Shown: in pieces, positions 27,601 through 36,340 of the stretch
Layout: every line of letters starts with the position of its first letter
How positions within the stretch are numbered: the first letter of the stretch is position 1
Origin: Bacteroidota bacterium
Lineage (GTDB): Bacteria; Bacteroidota; Bacteroidia; Cytophagales; Cyclobacteriaceae
Reading direction: 5' to 3'
Length of the DNA: 64,000 nucleotides
Assembly: GCA_018266395.1 (NCBI GenBank)
Contig: JAFEAM010000001.1
Location: forward strand, 96,259 to 160,258
Translations under genes and position numbers: made by a program
Notes under the pieces: generated by a model
Database searches by the model: none
Told to the model about the DNA's origin: nothing
What the model saw: the letters and a program-made list of their open reading frames with translations, nothing else

Positions 27601-29425
27601 CCGGTTAAAGTTCAACCTGGCACAGAACTATGCCGAGATCAGCCCGGAAATCGAAGGGGTTGCTGCCATTGATTTCCCGTACGCACAATTCAAGACTTCC
27701 ATCCCTACGGCCCGCTGGGACCTTACCACCCAGAAAATCACCATGACCAAAGATGCAGCCATCCCCATCGAGAACTCTTACTTCTACACCACACGCAAAG
27801 ATCTCGATTCGCTCTCTTTTAATGCAGAAAAGGCTGAGTATGACATCAAGCAACAGCAATTGAAAGTAAGCGGTATCCCATACATCGTGGTCGCAGATGC
27901 CAAGATAACGCCACAGAACAATGAAGTCCTCATACTGGAGAACGCCAAGATTGGTCAGCTTAAGAATACCACCATTGTGCTGGACACCCTCAACGGCTAT
28001 CACCGTCTCACCGATGGCGTCGTGGATATTGTGTCCAGGAAGGAGTTCTCGGGATATGCTACTTACCAGTATGTAAATGCCAGCAACGACACCTTCAGGA
28101 TCAAGATGACGGACTTTCACCTGGCACCCATTGAGGCTGCTGAATCCAAAACCAGGCACAGCAAGGGTGGAGCAAAAATGCAGACGGTGGCCAATGGCGC
28201 CGTTGACGAAACGGCCAAGCTGCTGGTGGCGCCGCGCATCTTCTACAAAGGCAAAATGGAGTTGTTTGCCACACGCCCTGCCCTGCAACTCGACGGCTAT
28301 GTGAAACTGGATCTGAGGAAAATCAAGAACTACAACACCTGGCTGAAGTACAACCAGTCAGGGGATGAAAAGGATGTGTACTTTGATTTTGACCACGCCC
28401 TCACGGAAGACGGCACAAAAGCCGAAGCGGGGTTGCACTTCACCGTCGACAACGATCTCTACATCACCTTTGTCTCTGACAAAAAGAATCCGGACGACGA
28501 AGATTTCTTCCTGCCCAGCGGCTCTCTCTTCTTTGACAAGGAAAGCGGTGAATTCAAAATTGAGGACCGGCAAAAAGCAGCGGGTGAGAAGTTATCAGGC
28601 AAAGTCTTCGACTATAACGAGGAGAAACAGGAAGTGAAGTTCGAAGGGCCCGTCAACTTCTTCAAAGGCTTTAAAGAGTTTAACATCACGGCCACCGCAC
28701 TCGGCTCTGGCAACCTCGAAACGGATGAAATCAAGATGAACAGTTTCATCATGACAGACATGGGCGCCCCTGAACAAGCCTACCAATTCATGGCCACCGA
28801 TCTGCAGGCGATAGTAAAGAACGAGAATCTGATGGAAGGGCTGGGAGAACAATCTGAACTGCTTTACAAAATTGCTGACATCGTTGGGGAGAGGACAGTG
28901 AAAGATTTTGAACAGCGCTCCCAGCAGGGTTATGTGCCTCTTGGCACCCTCCCTCAACTGGCTAAGCCCCTCGTCTTCTCCAATGTCAACCTCAAGTGGT
29001 CGCAGAAGTATAAGGCCTTCTACAGCATGGGCAGCATCGGGCTCAGTAACATTCTTCGCAACGATATCAACGGCGCCTTCGAGGGGTATATGGAAATAAA
29101 GAAAAACGAAGACGGCGCTCCCGTCTTCCACGTTTTCCTCAAAGGCTCACCTGAATCCTGGTATTACTTCGGTTATGAAGACAACCGCCTTATGATTCAA
29201 TCTTCCAACCAGGACTTCAACGGGGTAATTGTAAAACGAAGCAATGCAGGCAAAGCCAAAGTAGGTGAGTTGGTCTTCATCCCCGGCAGCGATGAAGAGA
29301 CTTTGGCATTCATCAACCGGTTCCGCCAGAATTATCTTGGCCTGGAAGCCCCCTACGATCTCAGCTCCCCTTCTGCAAAAAAGAAAGACAAGAAGAAGGA
29401 TGACAAAGGGGATGACGGCTTCTAA
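24677..29425 (+). CDS. 1582-residue exported protein of unknown function
   Basis: GTG start and signal peptide (ITVILLALLNAANTLGQ). The first 150 residues are helical with a region rich in Lys/Glu. From about residue 180 to 1500 the protein is a long series of beta-strand-rich segments with recurring patterns such as FNGKIVAGNFEI and SPEIEGVAAIDFPY. One segment (near 1050-1110) with NNEVLILENAKIG and YIVVADAKI resembles OstA/LptD-type beta-taco repeats, but I cannot confirm it. There is no catalytic motif and no C-terminal T9SS signal domain; the tail is K/D-rich (KKKDKKKDDKGDDGF). It is probably periplasmic or outer-membrane-attached. The gene is unusually long for the window. Confidence 0.8.
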   Translation: MKTRITVILLALLNAANTLGQVKTAYRLAYQDSIRVVLETNTNTETSMVGGVFATAWHKLSLDQQEMVKEQADILRRRKFPVFPVLTDYYGAVAFAVEKEGADEKKMNSFLKLARKVIEKENNKGIASFFLYCRDFFEYHALHYERKAFRLYAKEDDYHFEYIEEPGSVPADTTQLTDKFNQWDQPKQDNNTVWQEDTTQVKMDTSPYMQPAPQPVLSGPVLVFDVVTFQFSTGYDSAFLRNTRGRMSLRDGTFVGEKGSFDWSSAGLSPDSVNFEFIKYNFNVNRPEVTAEQGRLKYEGRVPGKVDGIFAFKATRHKDKKSASYPRFMSFQSNVPIMGFTNDNMKYTGGFALNGRRIFSSSVNGGYSRLEVSGAEDKKFVALSTLFEFGDSVITASRAMIRIFQDNDSIFHPAVQFRYDYGKKQLSLLKDKSYLGDAPFTSSFFNMDFNADLLRWNLKSDSMNLSVFGGGSQAPMVIESADYYSPEDFQRLRGLGFSFEPLGMVVNYARKNGTQDFYSDDVAMKNGKKTEEVRMAMSFLAQKGMINFDPATGRVHVKDKAMHFQDASRGREDYDNLKIHSITYRKANATVNFPRRRMTVRGVDEVNVSDSLNVIIKPDSSVITIMQNRDIKFNGKIVAGNFEINGKDFTFKYDSFFVNLNKIDSIRFYVNETNAKGQKVRRRVNNAMVGADSTAAAAAGLQTSDKKTAGTLYINLPNNKSGKTKYPNYPRLDASAGGVIYFDRSEVLDGAYDRSVFFVVPPFKLDSLNDADPGSINFNGTFVSSGMFPSFKEKLHTMPDKSLGFTHIIPPAGYQLFKADGKVYGGINLDNAGIRVTGKIEYLAATVQSSDFVFYPDSVIGRGKIGELKEKQFGQVWFPQANLGEFELNWKPRQDHFNLRNLKDPFNLYSSTAQLDGSMTVSKTGVTGQGKLITRGSEAKSKELSFSAKEFAARHASFQVKTTNPDKPALAGEDIRLKFNLAQNYAEISPEIEGVAAIDFPYAQFKTSIPTARWDLTTQKITMTKDAAIPIENSYFYTTRKDLDSLSFNAEKAEYDIKQQQLKVSGIPYIVVADAKITPQNNEVLILENAKIGQLKNTTIVLDTLNGYHRLTDGVVDIVSRKEFSGYATYQYVNASNDTFRIKMTDFHLAPIEAAESKTRHSKGGAKMQTVANGAVDETAKLLVAPRIFYKGKMELFATRPALQLDGYVKLDLRKIKNYNTWLKYNQSGDEKDVYFDFDHALTEDGTKAEAGLHFTVDNDLYITFVSDKKNPDDEDFFLPSGSLFFDKESGEFKIEDRQKAAGEKLSGKVFDYNEEKQEVKFEGPVNFFKGFKEFNITATALGSGNLETDEIKMNSFIMTDMGAPEQAYQFMATDLQAIVKNENLMEGLGEQSELLYKIADIVGERTVKDFEQRSQQGYVPLGTLPQLAKPLVFSNVNLKWSQKYKAFYSMGSIGLSNILRNDINGAFEGYMEIKKNEDGAPVFHVFLKGSPESWYYFGYEDNRLMIQSSNQDFNGVIVKRSNAGKAKVGELVFIPGSDEETLAFINRFRQNYLGLEAPYDLSSPSAKKKDKKKDDKGDDGF

Positions 29426-29477
29426 CTCACTACCTACCACTCACCTCTTACTTTTCACTTTCTCACCTCTCACCCAC

Positions 29478-29504
29478 CTTCGCTGAAGCTCCGGCGGGGC
29501 GAAG
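29478..29504. repeat. Inverted repeat between convergent genes
   Basis: CTTCGC and GCGAAG form six-base arms around a 15-base GC-rich centre. It lies between the convergent 1582-residue gene and the oxoprolinase gene. It could be a bidirectional terminator or a dispersed palindrome; the flanks are pyrimidine-rich but lack a clear T-run. Confidence 0.4.
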
Positions 29505-29508
29505 CCTC

Positions 29509-32500
29509 TCACTTTTCACCACGCACCACACCCCATCCCCCTCCTCCCGGCGTCATTATCACAAGATGATCAGCCGGTCCTACTTCCACCGTATCCATCC
29601 CTTTCAGTTTTTCCTTCTTGCCATTGGCGCGAACCAGGTACTGTTCTCCCGTTTTGCCAGGCTCGCCTCCTTTCTTGCCGTAGGGACTCTCCACGCGATG
29701 CTGTGTTAGGAGATTAACGAGCAACGGCTCGAGGAATTCCACTTCACGTATCACGCCGTCCCCTCCTTTCCACTTGCCCTTACCCCCAGATCCCTTCCTT
29801 AGTTCAAATCGTATCACCCGCACGGGATAACGGAGTTCCATCAATTCCGCATCTGTAATTCTCGTGTTGGTCATGTGCTGGTGAACAGCCTCTGCGCCAT
29901 CAAATCCCGGACTGGCACCGGTACCCCCGCAAATGGTTTCATAGAACCCGAACTGGTTGTTGCCAAAAAGGAAGTTGTTCATGGTACCCTGGCTGCACGC
30001 GGCCAGATCCAGCGCCTTGATCACCGTGTCTGTAAGACGCTGACTCACCTCGGTGTTGCCGCCCACGACCGCGGGAAGAGTTTTCTTAAAGTCCGGATTC
30101 AACAACCCCTCCGGCAAAATCAGCCTAACGTGCTTCATCAGTCCCTCATTCATGGGAAGAGGACGGTCGACCCAAAGTCTCAGACAGTAGAGTACCACGC
30201 TCTGAACGATTGCATACGTCGCATTGAGATTGCCTGGATGAACAGCACCCGACCCGGTAAAGTCCACCGTCATCATTCCCTGCCGTGCAGAGATCTTAAC
30301 ACTCAAGGGCGTGCCATCGTCGAGTTTCTCTGTGGCCTTCTTGAAACCCTTTAGCGATTTCATTCTTTCCGAAAGCAGACGGTCGGCATGAAGCCGAAGC
30401 TCATTCATGTAGCGAACCACTTCGCCTACACCGTACTTCTCGCACAACTCCGTCAACGCTTTCTCACCCATGTTGACGGAAGCGAGTGCGCCATTCAGAT
30501 CGGCAAGGTTTTCATCCACACTCCGCGTTGGATATCGCGCAGTCGTCAAAAGTTTCTTGATTTCTCCCCAGGCGGCCTTGCCCTTTTGAACGAGGTACAT
30601 GGGAGGAATGATAACTCCCTCCTCCTCGAGACTTTTGGCATCGGATGGCATGGAGCCGGGTTGGCGCCCTCCGATTTCTGCATGGTGAGCACGGTTGGCG
30701 ACGTAGCCAATCAGTTTCTTCCGGTGGAATACAGGCTTGATCAACGTTACATCCGGCAAATGCGATCCGCCATAGGCCGGGTGGTTGGTGATGACCACAT
30801 CTCCTTCATTCATGGCGATCGCCCTCTTCACCGCCCGCACACAAACACCCATGCTGCCCAGGTGTACCGGTATGTGCGGAGCATTCACAATAAGTGAACC
30901 CTTCGCATCGAGAAGTGCGCATGAAAAGTCAAGCCGCTCTTTGACATTAACAGAGAATGAAGTGCGCTGCAGTAAGGCACCCATTTCCTGCGCGATGGCT
31001 GTAAACCTGTTCGTGAACAACTCTAGCGCTGCCTGCCTGGAATGGCTGACACGCCGAACTGAAGTGGCTTTCTTTACCAGACGAGCATTATTTCTTTCAT
31101 CCAGTCGCGCTTCCCATCCTGGCGCTACATAAGTCGTAGAGTTGTTGCTGACAATCAGTGCCGGAGCTTTTATGTGCGCCCCGGTGCGAAGGGTCTCCCA
31201 CCTGTAAACCTTGCACTTGGTTTTCCGACCCTCCGCGAGAATGGAGAGAGATCGTACCGCTTCCGGCTGATAGGGTTTCCCGGGAACCGGCAGATCATCC
31301 TGGTGCGTTGCTTCAACCGATGCAATGACGCGCACCGACTCGATCTCGATATCGCGTGTGAGCCAGTGACCAAAGATATCCTCGTACTTCTGTCGGAAGC
31401 GCTCCACCACATCTTCCGCCTTTGCAGCCTCCACTTCAATGGAACTCTCCTGTCCCTTGAACCGCAGGAAGGCAAAACATTTCGTGAGCTTCACGCGATC
31501 CGCAGATACTCCTTCTCCGACAAATTGCTTCTTCGCTTTCTCAAATAACTCCCGGCAGACGCCTTCATATTTCAATTGGAAGTCCGTCCACTTCTGCATC
31601 ACAAGCTGCTCCTGGAAACGCTCCATGGATGCGTGACCAATTCCATAGGCACTTAGGAGGCCGGCGTCATAGGGTACCAACACTTGCTTCATGGACAGGA
31701 TTTCAGCGAGTGCGCAGGCATGCTGTCCGCCAGCACCGCCAAAACTCAGGAGTGCAAATTCAGCCGGATCATAACCCTGCTGAATTGAAATCTTCCGGAT
31801 GGCCTCGGCCATCTTTTCGTTTGCAATCTGAACAAGCGACTCAAGAACACCCTGGGCACTCATCTTCTTGCCCGTCCGCTTCTTCACGTCATTCAACAAT
31901 GCGTTCAAAGCCTGCGCGGACTTGTCAGGATAAACTGGAATGGCAAACTCCGCCGGGTCAATCCGACCCAGCAGCAGGTTAACGTCCGTGATCGTAAGCG
32001 GTCCGCCTGCACCATAGCAGGCCGGCCCGGGCCGCGCGCCCGCGCTGTGAGGGCCGACAAAAAATCGATGGCCGTCAAATCCACAGATGGAGCCCCCGCC
32101 TGCAGCGATGGTTTCGATAGCCAATGAAGGCGATAAAATCTTGAAGTTGGCAACCCTGGATTCAAAGCGATAATCAAACCGGCCATTATATAAAGACACA
32201 TCCGTGCTGGTTCCTCCCATGTCAAAGGCAATGATGTGCTCGAGTCCGGATAGTGTGGCCTGCCGTGCAGCGCCAACAACGCCACCCGCAGGACCGCTCA
32301 GCAGACTATCCTTTGGATGGAATGATCCTGACGGCAGAAGACTTCCCGCGCTGGTCATGATCTGCAAATTCGGTGCAGAGAGCCCTGCCTTGATGCCATC
32401 CAGGTAGCGATGAATGATCGGGTCCAGGTAGGCATTGGCAACCGTGGTCTCTGCCCGTTGAAGAATCTTGATCTGCGAAGAAAGCTGATGCGAAGCGGAG

Positions 32501-33279
32501 ACGTAGCTGAATCCAGAATCCATAAGGTGATGCTTCACCATCAACTCGTGTTCCGGGTTCCGGTAACTGTTTAGAAACGCTATGGCGACAGACTCCACTC
32601 CTCTTTTGCGCAATTGTGCTGCAACAGTGCGTAACTCTTTCATGTCAGGCTGACGGAGAGGCTTTCCGTGCGCATCCACGCGCTCATCAATCTCCATCAC
32701 CACATCATACAGCGGCAAATCCTTTTTGATGCTGACGGTGAAGAGATCGTTTCGCTGCTGGGTGCCGATGACCAGCAGGTCTTTGAATCCTTTTGTCACC
32801 AGAAGCGCTGTGCGCGCGCCCTTTCGTTCCAGGATGGCGTTGGTGCCACGGGTGGAACCCAACTTCATCATCAGTGGCGGAAGCGGCTGGCCCAGGGGAG
32901 TCCGGGTAAGAATGCGCGCAGCCAACACCGGCACCTCTTCACCTGTTGTTATTTCAAACGTGTCGCCAGCCCTGAGGCCGGAGAGATTGCTGGACAGTAC
33001 GATTTCCGATGTGGCGGGATTGGTATCGAGGACAAGAGTCTCTTTCGGAGAGGCTACTTTCCTGAACGTATATCCTTTGAAAACATCTTTGTCCGACGGC
33101 CAGCTTAGCTGAACGCGAAACCTGGCAGGTCCCGTCCTTTCCAGTATAACTCCTCGCAGCACACTGCTGCTGAGAATCTTTTGGCGGTGTAGATGCCCGG
33201 CAGGGTCCAGTCCGAGGCAGTCGGTAAAAGTGCCACCCGTATCAATCCAGATTTCCCAGTTCGCACGCACAAAAGACAC
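29509..33279 (-). CDS. 5-oxoprolinase, fused HyuA-HyuB form
   Basis: 1256 residues, near the length of eukaryotic-type 5-oxoprolinase (about 1290). The N-terminal HyuA part has the ATP-binding IWIDTGGTFTDCLG, VTKGFKDLLVIGTQ, GGTSTDVSLYNG and the hydantoinase A core. The HyuB part runs from about residue 735: FTAIAQEMGALLQRTSFS, GDVVITNHPAYGGSHLPD, VANRAHHAEIGG, GGTGASPGFDG and the final MTPGGGGWG. The enzyme hydrolyses 5-oxo-L-proline to glutamate with ATP, or possibly a hydantoin. The substrate cannot be told apart from sequence alone. GTG start, 12 bp after an upstream lipoprotein-like gene on the same strand. Confidence 0.9.
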   Translation of the reverse strand: MSFVRANWEIWIDTGGTFTDCLGLDPAGHLHRQKILSSSVLRGVILERTGPARFRVQLSWPSDKDVFKGYTFRKVASPKETLVLDTNPATSEIVLSSNLSGLRAGDTFEITTGEEVPVLAARILTRTPLGQPLPPLMMKLGSTRGTNAILERKGARTALLVTKGFKDLLVIGTQQRNDLFTVSIKKDLPLYDVVMEIDERVDAHGKPLRQPDMKELRTVAAQLRKRGVESVAIAFLNSYRNPEHELMVKHHLMDSGFSYVSASHQLSSQIKILQRAETTVANAYLDPIIHRYLDGIKAGLSAPNLQIMTSAGSLLPSGSFHPKDSLLSGPAGGVVGAARQATLSGLEHIIAFDMGGTSTDVSLYNGRFDYRFESRVANFKILSPSLAIETIAAGGGSICGFDGHRFFVGPHSAGARPGPACYGAGGPLTITDVNLLLGRIDPAEFAIPVYPDKSAQALNALLNDVKKRTGKKMSAQGVLESLVQIANEKMAEAIRKISIQQGYDPAEFALLSFGGAGGQHACALAEILSMKQVLVPYDAGLLSAYGIGHASMERFQEQLVMQKWTDFQLKYEGVCRELFEKAKKQFVGEGVSADRVKLTKCFAFLRFKGQESSIEVEAAKAEDVVERFRQKYEDIFGHWLTRDIEIESVRVIASVEATHQDDLPVPGKPYQPEAVRSLSILAEGRKTKCKVYRWETLRTGAHIKAPALIVSNNSTTYVAPGWEARLDERNNARLVKKATSVRRVSHSRQAALELFTNRFTAIAQEMGALLQRTSFSVNVKERLDFSCALLDAKGSLIVNAPHIPVHLGSMGVCVRAVKRAIAMNEGDVVITNHPAYGGSHLPDVTLIKPVFHRKKLIGYVANRAHHAEIGGRQPGSMPSDAKSLEEEGVIIPPMYLVQKGKAAWGEIKKLLTTARYPTRSVDENLADLNGALASVNMGEKALTELCEKYGVGEVVRYMNELRLHADRLLSERMKSLKGFKKATEKLDDGTPLSVKISARQGMMTVDFTGSGAVHPGNLNATYAIVQSVVLYCLRLWVDRPLPMNEGLMKHVRLILPEGLLNPDFKKTLPAVVGGNTEVSQRLTDTVIKALDLAACSQGTMNNFLFGNNQFGFYETICGGTGASPGFDGAEAVHQHMTNTRITDAELMELRYPVRVIRFELRKGSGGKGKWKGGDGVIREVEFLEPLLVNLLTQHRVESPYGKKGGEPGKTGEQYLVRANGKKEKLKGMDTVEVGPADHLVIMTPGGGGWGVVRGEK

Positions 33280-33291
33280 TGTGAAAAGCGA

Positions 33292-33780
33292 TCAGGGTTG
33301 AGGCATCGAAAGAACAATGGTCTTCACCGCCATTTTGATGGCAATGGCATGCGTGAATTCCTGTGAACCATCCGGGTGTTCCCTGAATACCGGCTTGGTG
33401 AACAAAATGGAGTCCGTTCCGATCTTTTGAATGTTCTCGCCTCCTACACCTTCCTGCGCGCCGGACACATAAGCTTCGACAAGCTGCTGTTCTATCTGGG
33501 CCAGCTCATTGCCGGTCGGTATCAGCGGGTAGATCTTGACCTGATAGGCAGAACCAATGGAATCGATTTTTGATTTCTGGTTGAGGTATTTGTCCGTTTT
33601 CTCCACCGCTTCCAGGACACGCTTACCATAGGACAAAGCTGCCTCCTGCAACTCCGCATCTGTCACGCGCTTGATATCCTGCGAAGACATGCCTTCGTGC
33701 AGTTTCTTTCTCTCTTCGTTGCTGAGTTTTCCTCCGCAGGCCGCACTGACCAGCAGGAGAAGAAATAGAAATCGTTTCAT
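33292..33780 (-). CDS. Lipoprotein of unknown function
   Basis: 162 residues starting MKRFLFLLLLVSAACGG, a lipobox-type signal peptide with the cysteine at residue 15. The mature part is mainly helical with a final beta hairpin (SQEFTHAIAIKMAVKTIVLSM). I do not recognise a domain with confidence; a faint resemblance to DUF3365 sensor-type domains is not enough to assign. A longer frame to 33819 lacks a signal. A TAACTTTG promoter element lies 15 bp upstream of the ATG. It precedes the oxoprolinase gene by 12 bp, suggesting an operon. Confidence 0.7.
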   Translation of the reverse strand: MKRFLFLLLLVSAACGGKLSNEERKKLHEGMSSQDIKRVTDAELQEAALSYGKRVLEAVEKTDKYLNQKSKIDSIGSAYQVKIYPLIPTGNELAQIEQQLVEAYVSGAQEGVGGENIQKIGTDSILFTKPVFREHPDGSQEFTHAIAIKMAVKTIVLSMPQP

Positions 33781-33794
33781 AGAAATGGACTTTT

Positions 33795-33802
33795 CAAAGT
33801 TA
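33795..33802 (-). promoter_or_regulatory. Candidate -7 promoter element, lipoprotein-oxoprolinase operon
   Basis: The minus strand reads TAACTTTG, an exact match to TAnnTTTG. It lies 15 bp upstream of the lipoprotein start at 33780. No convincing -33 TTG is visible. Confidence 0.45.
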
Positions 33803-33841
33803 CTCCCAAAAATGAACACTTATTACTGAAGGCTATTTTTC

Positions 33842-33849
33842 TAAATTTG
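33842..33849 (+). promoter_or_regulatory. Candidate -7 promoter element of prfA
   Basis: TAAATTTG matches the Bacteroidota -7 consensus exactly, 16 bp before the prfA ATG. No TTG is seen at the expected -33 distance. Confidence 0.45.
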
Positions 33850-33865
33850 CCGGGCCAAAAGCACT

Positions 33866-34933
33866 ATGTTAGAAAAACTCGAAGAGATAAGGCTGCGTTT
33901 CGAAGAAGTAGGTCAGTTACTGGGGCAACAGGATATCGTCAAGGACATTAAAAAGTTCACCCAGCTGAGCAAGGAATACCGCGACCTGGAGAAAGTTGTC
34001 GTGCGTTACAAGGAATTTATTAAAGTGCAGGAGGGCCTGGATCACGCCAAGGAGGTGCTGGAAAAGGAGAAGGATGCCGAATTGCGTGAGCTCGCCAAAA
34101 TGGAACTCGACGAGCTGACACCCAAGCGCGAGGCGCTGGAGAAGGAACTGAAAGATCTCCTGATGCCCAAAGACCCCAATGACGACCGCAACTGCATCCT
34201 GGAAATTCGGGCCGGCACCGGTGGCGACGAAGCTGCCATTTTCGCCGGCGATTTGTGGCGCATGTACCAGCGCTTCTGCGACCGTAAGGGACTTAAGATG
34301 TCCGTGATGGACGTTACCGAAGGGTCGGCAGGCGGCTACAAGGAAGTGATCAGTCTCGTGGAAGGCGAAGGCGCCTTTGGCATTTTCAAATATGAATCCG
34401 GTGTACACCGCGTGCAGCGCGTGCCCGAAACAGAGCAGCAGGGTCGTGTGCACACTTCAGCGGCATCCGTGGTGGTGTTGCCCGAGGCCGAGGAAGTTGA
34501 CGTCACAATCAATCCTGCCGATCTCGAATATCAGACTGCGCGAAGCAGTGGTGCCGGTGGTCAGAACGTGAATAAAGTGGAAACCAAGGTGCAGTTGACC
34601 CACAAGCCCACCGGCATTGTGATCACCTGCCAGATCGAGCGTTCACAGCATGCCAACCGGGAGCGGGCACTGCAGATGCTCCGCACCAAGTTGTATGAGA
34701 TGGAAGTGGAGAAGCAAAATGCCGAAATCGGCGCATCGAGGAGGTCGCAGGTGAGAAGCGGCGATCGCTCAGAGAAGATCAGGACTTACAATTATCCGCA
34801 GAGTCGTGTCACCGATCATCGCATCGGCTTTACACAACACAATCTCCCCGCCATTATGAACGGGGAGATCGATGATTTCATAGAGCAACTCCGCATTGCC
34901 GACAACGCGGAGAAGATGTTGGAAGGGAAGTAA
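33866..34933 (+). CDS. prfA: Peptide chain release factor 1
   Basis: 355 residues, the normal RF1 length. It terminates translation at UAA/UAG. The catalytic GGQ motif lies near residue 230 in [14 protein letters not shown]. The preceding domain contains [16 protein letters not shown], with the codon-recognition PxT-type region, and the C-terminus has [13 protein letters not shown]. It is probably monocistronic with its own promoter and converges on the following lipoprotein gene with no gap. Confidence 0.97.
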   Translation: MLEKLEEIRLRFEEVGQLLGQQDIVKDIKKFTQLSKEYRDLEKVVVRYKEFIKVQEGLDHAKEVLEKEKDAELRELAKMELDELTPKREALEKELKDLLMPKDPNDDRNCILEIRAGTGGDEAAIFAGDLWRMYQRFCDRKGLKMSVMDVTEGSAGGYKEVISLVEGEGAFGIFKYESGVHRVQRVPETEQQGRVHTSAASVVVLPEAEEVDVTINPADLEYQTARSSGAGGQNVNKVETKVQLTHKPTGIVITCQIERSQHANRERALQMLRTKLYEMEVEKQNAEIGASRRSQVRSGDRSEKIRTYNYPQSRVTDHRIGFTQHNLPAIMNGEIDDFIEQLRIADNAEKMLEGK

Positions 34934-35482
34934 TCAGTTCTTGTCTTCGGCATCAGCCTTCTTCTCCTCTTCATCGAGGATCTTCTGGATCAGCGCCTGC
35001 TGCTTTTCATTGATCGTGTTATCCAGTTTGGCCTGCTTCTTCATGAAGCGGAACATCGCATTCTTCTTGATCTCATAGGCCATGAACACCGTGTACTTCT
35101 TTTCCTTCTCGTTGTAGTACTTCTGTTCGCCGATCTTGCGCAGATCTGCCATGTCCGTGTTCATCACCTGACGTGACAGGCTCTGGAATTTTTCTGCCAC
35201 ATCAGCTGCGCGCTCATTCTCCGTCTGACCCATATAGTTGTCCGCCACCTGTTTCATGGTAGTATTGATCTGGCCGGCCAGCATTGTCTTCGCATCGATG
35301 TCCGCCTTGCCGCGGGCGATATTGTCCGAGCTGCTCTCTCCTTTGCCCGTGGCGCGGAAAAAGCGGTTATTGGACTCATAAGCCGATCCGCGGAAGGGCT
35401 CTTTTACCTTGGTACCGAATGGACTGGACGCGCATCCCGTTACGAACAAAAGGACGGCGATCTTCAGAATCGTGGTTTTCAT
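34934..35482 (-). CDS. Lipoprotein with LPP20-like domain
   Basis: 182 residues. The signal ends in the lipobox VTGCASS with Cys16 as the lipidated residue. The mature part starts with FRGSAYESNNRFFRATGKGESS and continues ARGKADIDAKTMLAGQINTTMKQVAD, similar to LPP20/LPP-type lipoprotein domains (DUF with ARxxA helices), then YTVFMAYEIKKNAMFRFM, and a charged C-terminal coiled coil. Function unknown; probably anchored to the outer membrane. Tail to tail with prfA, stop codons adjacent. It precedes the accessory repeat region. Confidence 0.7.
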   Translation of the reverse strand: MKTTILKIAVLLFVTGCASSPFGTKVKEPFRGSAYESNNRFFRATGKGESSSDNIARGKADIDAKTMLAGQINTTMKQVADNYMGQTENERAADVAEKFQSLSRQVMNTDMADLRKIGEQKYYNEKEKKYTVFMAYEIKKNAMFRFMKKQAKLDNTINEKQQALIQKILDEEEKKADAEDKN

Positions 35483-35590
35483 GATTGAAATGTTAATACG
35501 GCCTGTCGGGGCCACTCTCAAAATTACCAAAACTGTGCCAAAGTAATTGGGTTGAATTCATTCTGATTCCGGCACATTGAAGTAAATCAA

Positions 35591-35722
35591 ATTTCATATT
35601 TCATATCCCATGCGGCCACAGATAGTCTACCTCTTAATTCGGGCTGTATGCCATCTCCGGATGGTCCACTGCCACTTCAACGTTCAGAATTCCTTGTTCA
35701 GCATTCTACATTCGATCCATAC
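35591..35722. repeat. Direct repeat copy 1 (~130 bp) flanking the tandem array
   Basis: This block aligns with 36121-36246, with shared segments such as ATTTCATAT, CACTGCCACTTC/CCCTGCCACTTC and TTCAGCATTCTACATTCGAT. The last 45 bp form the dispersed repeat also found at 36297-36340 and 37893-37936. Non-coding. Confidence 0.7.
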
Positions 35723-35745
35723 GGTCAAGCCTTGAACTGCACTTC

Positions 35746-35959
35746 TCCCACACATTTCTCACACCTTTCTCAGACTTTTCTCCGACTCCTCTCAGACGTT
35801 TCTCAGACTTTCTCAGACGTTTCTCAGACTTTCTCAGTCAGTTCTCAGACTCCTCTCCGACAGTTCTCAGACTCCTCTCCGACAGTTCTCAGACTCTTCT
35901 CCGACAGATCTCAGACTCCTTTCCGACAGATCTCAGACTCCTTTCCGACAGATCTCAGA
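35746..35959. repeat. Tandem repeat array, 11/22-bp units
   Basis: Five consecutive 22-bp units (35841-35862, 35863-35884, 35885-35906, 35907-35928, 35929-35950) plus a partial sixth start with GTTCTCAGACT or GATCTCAGACT and end CTCCGACA or TTCCGACA. Upstream, from about 35770, shorter 10-12-bp units TTCTCAGACGT / TTCTCAGACT repeat in the same phase, so the basic period is about 11 bp. The plus strand is strongly pyrimidine-rich. An open frame across it (35648-35971) has repeat-derived S/F/L-rich content and is not a gene. There are no spacers, so it is not a CRISPR. Confidence 0.85.
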
Positions 35960-36120
35960 GCTTGCTTCTAGTCACTTTAGACTTTGTTTCGACTTACATT
36001 ACACGTTGCTTCGACTTACTATAGACAGGGTCCAGTCGTTTCCATAGGGTATTAAGTCTTGTCCACACGTTCGCCTGGGCCGGGGGGCGCGACTCAAGGA
36101 CTCAAATATCTCAGATCTCA

Positions 36121-36246
36121 GATTTCATATCTCATGCGTCCACCGATAGTATTCCTCATATGTCCGGCTGAATGCTATCTTCAGGTGGTCCCCTGCCACT
36201 TCGACATTCAGAGTTCCCTGTTCAGCATTCTACATTCGATCCCATA
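36121..36246. repeat. Direct repeat copy 2 flanking the tandem array
   Basis: Pairs with 35591-35722 in the same orientation at about 80% identity by eye. Together they bracket the 11/22-bp tandem array and 160 bp of unique sequence. Contains the dispersed TTCAGCATTCTACATTC segment. Confidence 0.65.
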
Positions 36247-36296
36247 CTGATCTTGCATCAACCCTTAGATCGCCTGCTCCCATCGTGCAACCCGCC

Positions 36297-36340
36297 GCTT
36301 CGACATTCAAAATTCCTTGTTCAACATTCTACATTCATCT
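36297..36340. repeat. Dispersed repeat (ATTCCTTGTTCA family), copy 3
   Basis: Reads GCTTCGACATTC, then AATTCCTTGTTCAAC and ATTCTACATTCATCT. The same core occurs at the ends of both 130-bp repeats and at 37893-37936. It ends exactly where the RAYT-like remnant begins. Confidence 0.6.

Noticed and set aside
28595-29131. 178-residue frame antisense to the 1582-residue protein gene
   Set aside because: Shadow of a strongly coding strand, and its translation lacks any family resemblance.
30388-30897. 169-residue frame antisense to the oxoprolinase gene
   Set aside because: Shadow frame within a long, clearly coding gene on the other strand; no recognisable features.
35841-35959. Tandem 22-bp repeats as a CRISPR array
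   Set aside because: The units are directly adjacent with no spacers and there are no cas genes in the window.
35648-35971. 107-residue open frame across the tandem array
   Set aside because: The translation is simply the repeat read in one frame (S/F/L/Q-rich, no start context). It has no support as a gene.
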